Part shown: positions 5,266 to 6,520 of the stretch, in pieces
Position numbering within the stretch: the stretch's first letter is position 1
Layout: each line of letters starts with the position of its first letter
Assembly: GCA_963854565.1 (NCBI GenBank)
Contig: CAWKZT010000103.1
Coordinates: 1 to 6,520, forward strand
From: CAWKZT01 sp963854565
GTDB taxonomy: Bacteria; Actinomycetota; Acidimicrobiia; Acidimicrobiales; JAHEJN01
Length of the DNA: 6,520 nt
Direction: 5' to 3'
Notes under the pieces: model-generated
Database searches by the model: none
The model's input: only the letters and a program-made list of their open reading frames with translations
Told to the model about the DNA's origin: nothing
Program-made: the position numbers and the translations under genes

Positions 5266-5906
5266 GTCAATGCCGCCGCGATTGTGGTAGCCGCCCTCAT
5301 GACCGCAACGCCGTGCAGGTTCCCCGGTTTTGTGCTCATGCGTTCGATGGGGCCAGACACGCTCACCGCCGCTACAACATCACCGCCAACGATGACCGGT
5401 GCACTTACCGACGCTACGCCAGTTTCTCGTTCGGCGACGCTGTCGAGCCAACCTCCTGGTCCCGGGTCGGATCCATCCAGGATCCGTCCGCCCGACCCCT
5501 TACCTAGCGGCAAGACCGCTCCGGTCCGCACAATCGTGCGTAGTCCATGCGGTGATTCCAATGAAGCTATACACACCCGTGTGTCGGCTTCAACTACATA
5601 CAGTTGGGCACTCTCGCCAGTGCTGTCTCGCAATGCCGCCAGAGCTGGCAGGGCCCGCTCGGCCAACGACATTTCTCCTACGGCTTGGGCCAAACTTATC
5701 GCCCGGTAGCCAATGACATATCGACCGTCGTTGTCTTTACGCAGAAGTCCATGCGCTTCAAGCGCTGACGCCAACCGGTGGGCTGTGGCACGCGAGAAGC
5801 CAGTGGAAGTTACAAGCTCGGCCAAGGACCGTTTTTGTCGTTCTACGACAGAAATGATGGTCATTGCCTTGTCGATTACGCCAACGCCGCTTATCGTAGA
5901 TTCCAT
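5262..5906 (-). CDS. ltbR: IclR-family regulator, NdgR/LtbR type, probable regulator of leuC(D)
   Basis: DNA-binding regulator with an N-terminal winged helix (about 5-62; GVGVIDKAM at 7-15, helix-turn-helix around 27-50 with SRATAHRLASAL) and a C-terminal IclR effector domain (about 75-214). It resembles actinobacterial LtbR/NdgR (Mycobacterium Rv2989) in the motifs STGESAQLYVVE, SVAEREXGVASVSAPV and VVAAVSVSGPIERM. In Corynebacterium LtbR represses leuB and leuCD, and the divergent position beside leuC here supports the same role. At 214 residues it is shorter than usual. The segment between GSGGRIL (137-143) and GWLDSVAERE (152-161) lacks roughly 20 residues present in the relatives I know, so part of the effector domain is trimmed, still in frame. 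Its stop codon overlaps that of the transporter. A GGGA-N6-TCCC palindrome over its -10 suggests autoregulation. The exact orthologue name is inferred. Confidence 0.85.
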   Translation of the reverse strand: MESTISGVGVIDKAMTIISVVERQKRSLAELVTSTGFSRATAHRLASALEAHGLLRKDNDGRYVIGYRAISLAQAVGEMSLAERALPALAALRDSTGESAQLYVVEADTRVCIASLESPHGLRTIVRTGAVLPLGKGSGGRILDGSDPGPGGWLDSVAERETGVASVSAPVIVGGDVVAAVSVSGPIERMSTKPGNLHGVAVMRAATTIAAALT

Positions 5907-5911
5907 ACAAC

Positions 5912-5925
5912 GGGATTATTGTCCC
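5912..5925. promoter_or_regulatory. Candidate operator in the regulator-leuC intergenic region
   Basis: GGGATTATTGTCCC has inverted ends GGGA and TCCC around 6 bp. It covers the -10 box of the regulator gene and lies just upstream of AT-rich sequence that could be the leuC -10. A dimeric IclR protein bound here could control both genes. The match to any published LtbR/NdgR site was not established. Confidence 0.4.
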
Positions 5926-5943
5926 AATATATGAGAACGTCAA
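5915..5943 (-). promoter_or_regulatory. Predicted promoter of the IclR-type regulator
   Basis: TTGACG (5943-5938), a 17-bp spacer, then AATAAT (5920-5915), matching the consensus at 5 of 6 positions in each box. The -10 ends 8 nt before the ATG at 5906 and no Shine-Dalgarno is present, so the mRNA should have almost no leader. The same TTGACG with a 17-bp spacer precedes the leuB leader peptide. Confidence 0.65.
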
Positions 5944-5951
5944 CTACCTCC

Positions 5952-5956
5952 GGGGA
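5952..5956 (+). promoter_or_regulatory. Probable ribosome binding site of leuC
   Basis: GGGGA lies 7 nt before the ATG at 5964, followed by A-rich sequence. It supports this start, which matches the beginning of the family (short tail, then LSQKVWEQHVV). TATATG at 5928-5933 is a possible -10 box without a clear -35. Confidence 0.5.
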
Positions 5957-5963
5957 AATAATC

Positions 5964-6520
5964 ATGGGAAAGACCCTTAGCCAGAAAGTTTGGGAGCAAC
6001 ACGTCGTCCGCACTGGCGGCGGCCAGCCCGACCTCCTCTACATCGACCTCCACCTCATTCATGAGGTCACATCCCCGCAGGCCTTCGATGGCCTACGCAT
6101 TACCAAGCGTCCCGTGCGTCGCCCCGACCTCACGATCTCCACCGAGGATCACAACATCCCCACCAAAGACATCCATCTTCCTATCGAAGATCCGGTGTCA
6201 CTCAAGCAGGTGCAGACGCTACGTGACAACTGCAAAGAATTCGATATCCGCTTGTTCTCGATGGGCGATCCCAACAATGGCATCGTGCATGTGGTCGGTC
6301 CTGAGTTGGGTCTCACCCAACCTGGAATGACCGTCGTATGCGGCGATAGTCATACCTCCACCCATGGTGCATTCGGAGCGATTGCCTTCGGCATCGGCAC
6401 CAGCGAGGTCGAGCACGTGCTCGCCACCCAGACGTTGCCTCAACCAGCGCAAGAGACCATGTCCATCACAGTCAATGGCGAACTTCCCGAGGGCTCTACT
6501 GCCAAAGACGTCGTGCTGGC
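5964..6520 (+). CDS. leuC: 3-isopropylmalate dehydratase large subunit, N-terminal part
   Basis: Large subunit of isopropylmalate isomerase, which with LeuD converts 2- to 3-isopropylmalate and, in the citramalate route, isomerises citramalate to 3-methylmalate; a 4Fe-4S enzyme of the aconitase family. The first 185 residues are visible of an expected 465 or so; the right edge cuts the gene. Motifs in order: LYIDLHLIHEVTSPQAFDGL (about 25-44), TEDHNIPT (60-67), the stretch FSMGDPNNGIVHVVGPELGL (about 98-117), CGDSHTSTHGAFG (126-138) and GIGTSEVEHVLATQTL (142-157). The three cluster-ligand cysteines lie beyond the window. After ATQTL the usual basic segment (RPKTM or similar) reads AQETM, a charge change of unknown effect. 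leuD is expected to follow. Divergent from the IclR-type regulator. Confidence 0.95.
   Translation, partial: MGKTLSQKVWEQHVVRTGGGQPDLLYIDLHLIHEVTSPQAFDGLRITKRPVRRPDLTISTEDHNIPTKDIHLPIEDPVSLKQVQTLRDNCKEFDIRLFSMGDPNNGIVHVVGPELGLTQPGMTVVCGDSHTSTHGAFGAIAFGIGTSEVEHVLATQTLPQPAQETMSITVNGELPEGSTAKDVVL

Overview
The window most likely comes from an actinobacterium, perhaps of the Acidimicrobiia type. The evidence is a moderately high G+C content, a LeuB and LeuC closely resembling the mycobacterial proteins as I remember them, and an NdgR/LtbR-type IclR regulator divergent from leuC, an arrangement known from Corynebacterium, Streptomyces and Mycobacterium. The genus cannot be fixed from this sequence alone.

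Layout. Positions 1-2720 (minus strand) hold a branched-chain amino acid operon read right to left: promoter, an 18-residue leader peptide ending Ile-Ile-Ile-Ile-Leu-stop, a perfect 10-bp hairpin, an intrinsic terminator, leuB (3-isopropylmalate dehydrogenase), then cimA (citramalate synthase, cut by the left edge). Positions 2803-4148 (plus strand) hold greA followed 2 nt later by an alpha/beta hydrolase. Positions 4149-4332 are intergenic and rich in repeats: a 3 x 11-bp tandem repeat, a 26-bp perfect inverted repeat, and a 3 x 18-bp degenerate tandem repeat running into a -10 box. Positions 4333-5265 hold a ten-helix EamA/DMT transporter, convergent with and overlapping by 4 nt the IclR-type regulator (5262-5906, minus). 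From 5964 to the right edge runs leuC, divergent from the regulator. No stretch above 300 bases lacks a gene.

How the genes work together. CimA condenses pyruvate and acetyl-CoA to citramalate. LeuCD and LeuB then carry citramalate to 2-oxobutyrate for isoleucine, and the same LeuCD and LeuB serve leucine synthesis. The four isoleucine codons in the leader ahead of leuB-cimA fit this: the operon appears to sense charged tRNA-Ile by transcription attenuation, while leuC is probably controlled by the adjacent IclR regulator. The main finding is therefore an isoleucine-sensing attenuator on a leuB-cimA operon.

A second pattern is that the first genes of transcripts (leader peptide, greA, transporter, regulator) lack Shine-Dalgarno sequences and have -10-like boxes 6-8 nt before the ATG, which suggests leaderless mRNAs. 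leuB and cimA, inside the operon, have good ribosome binding sites.
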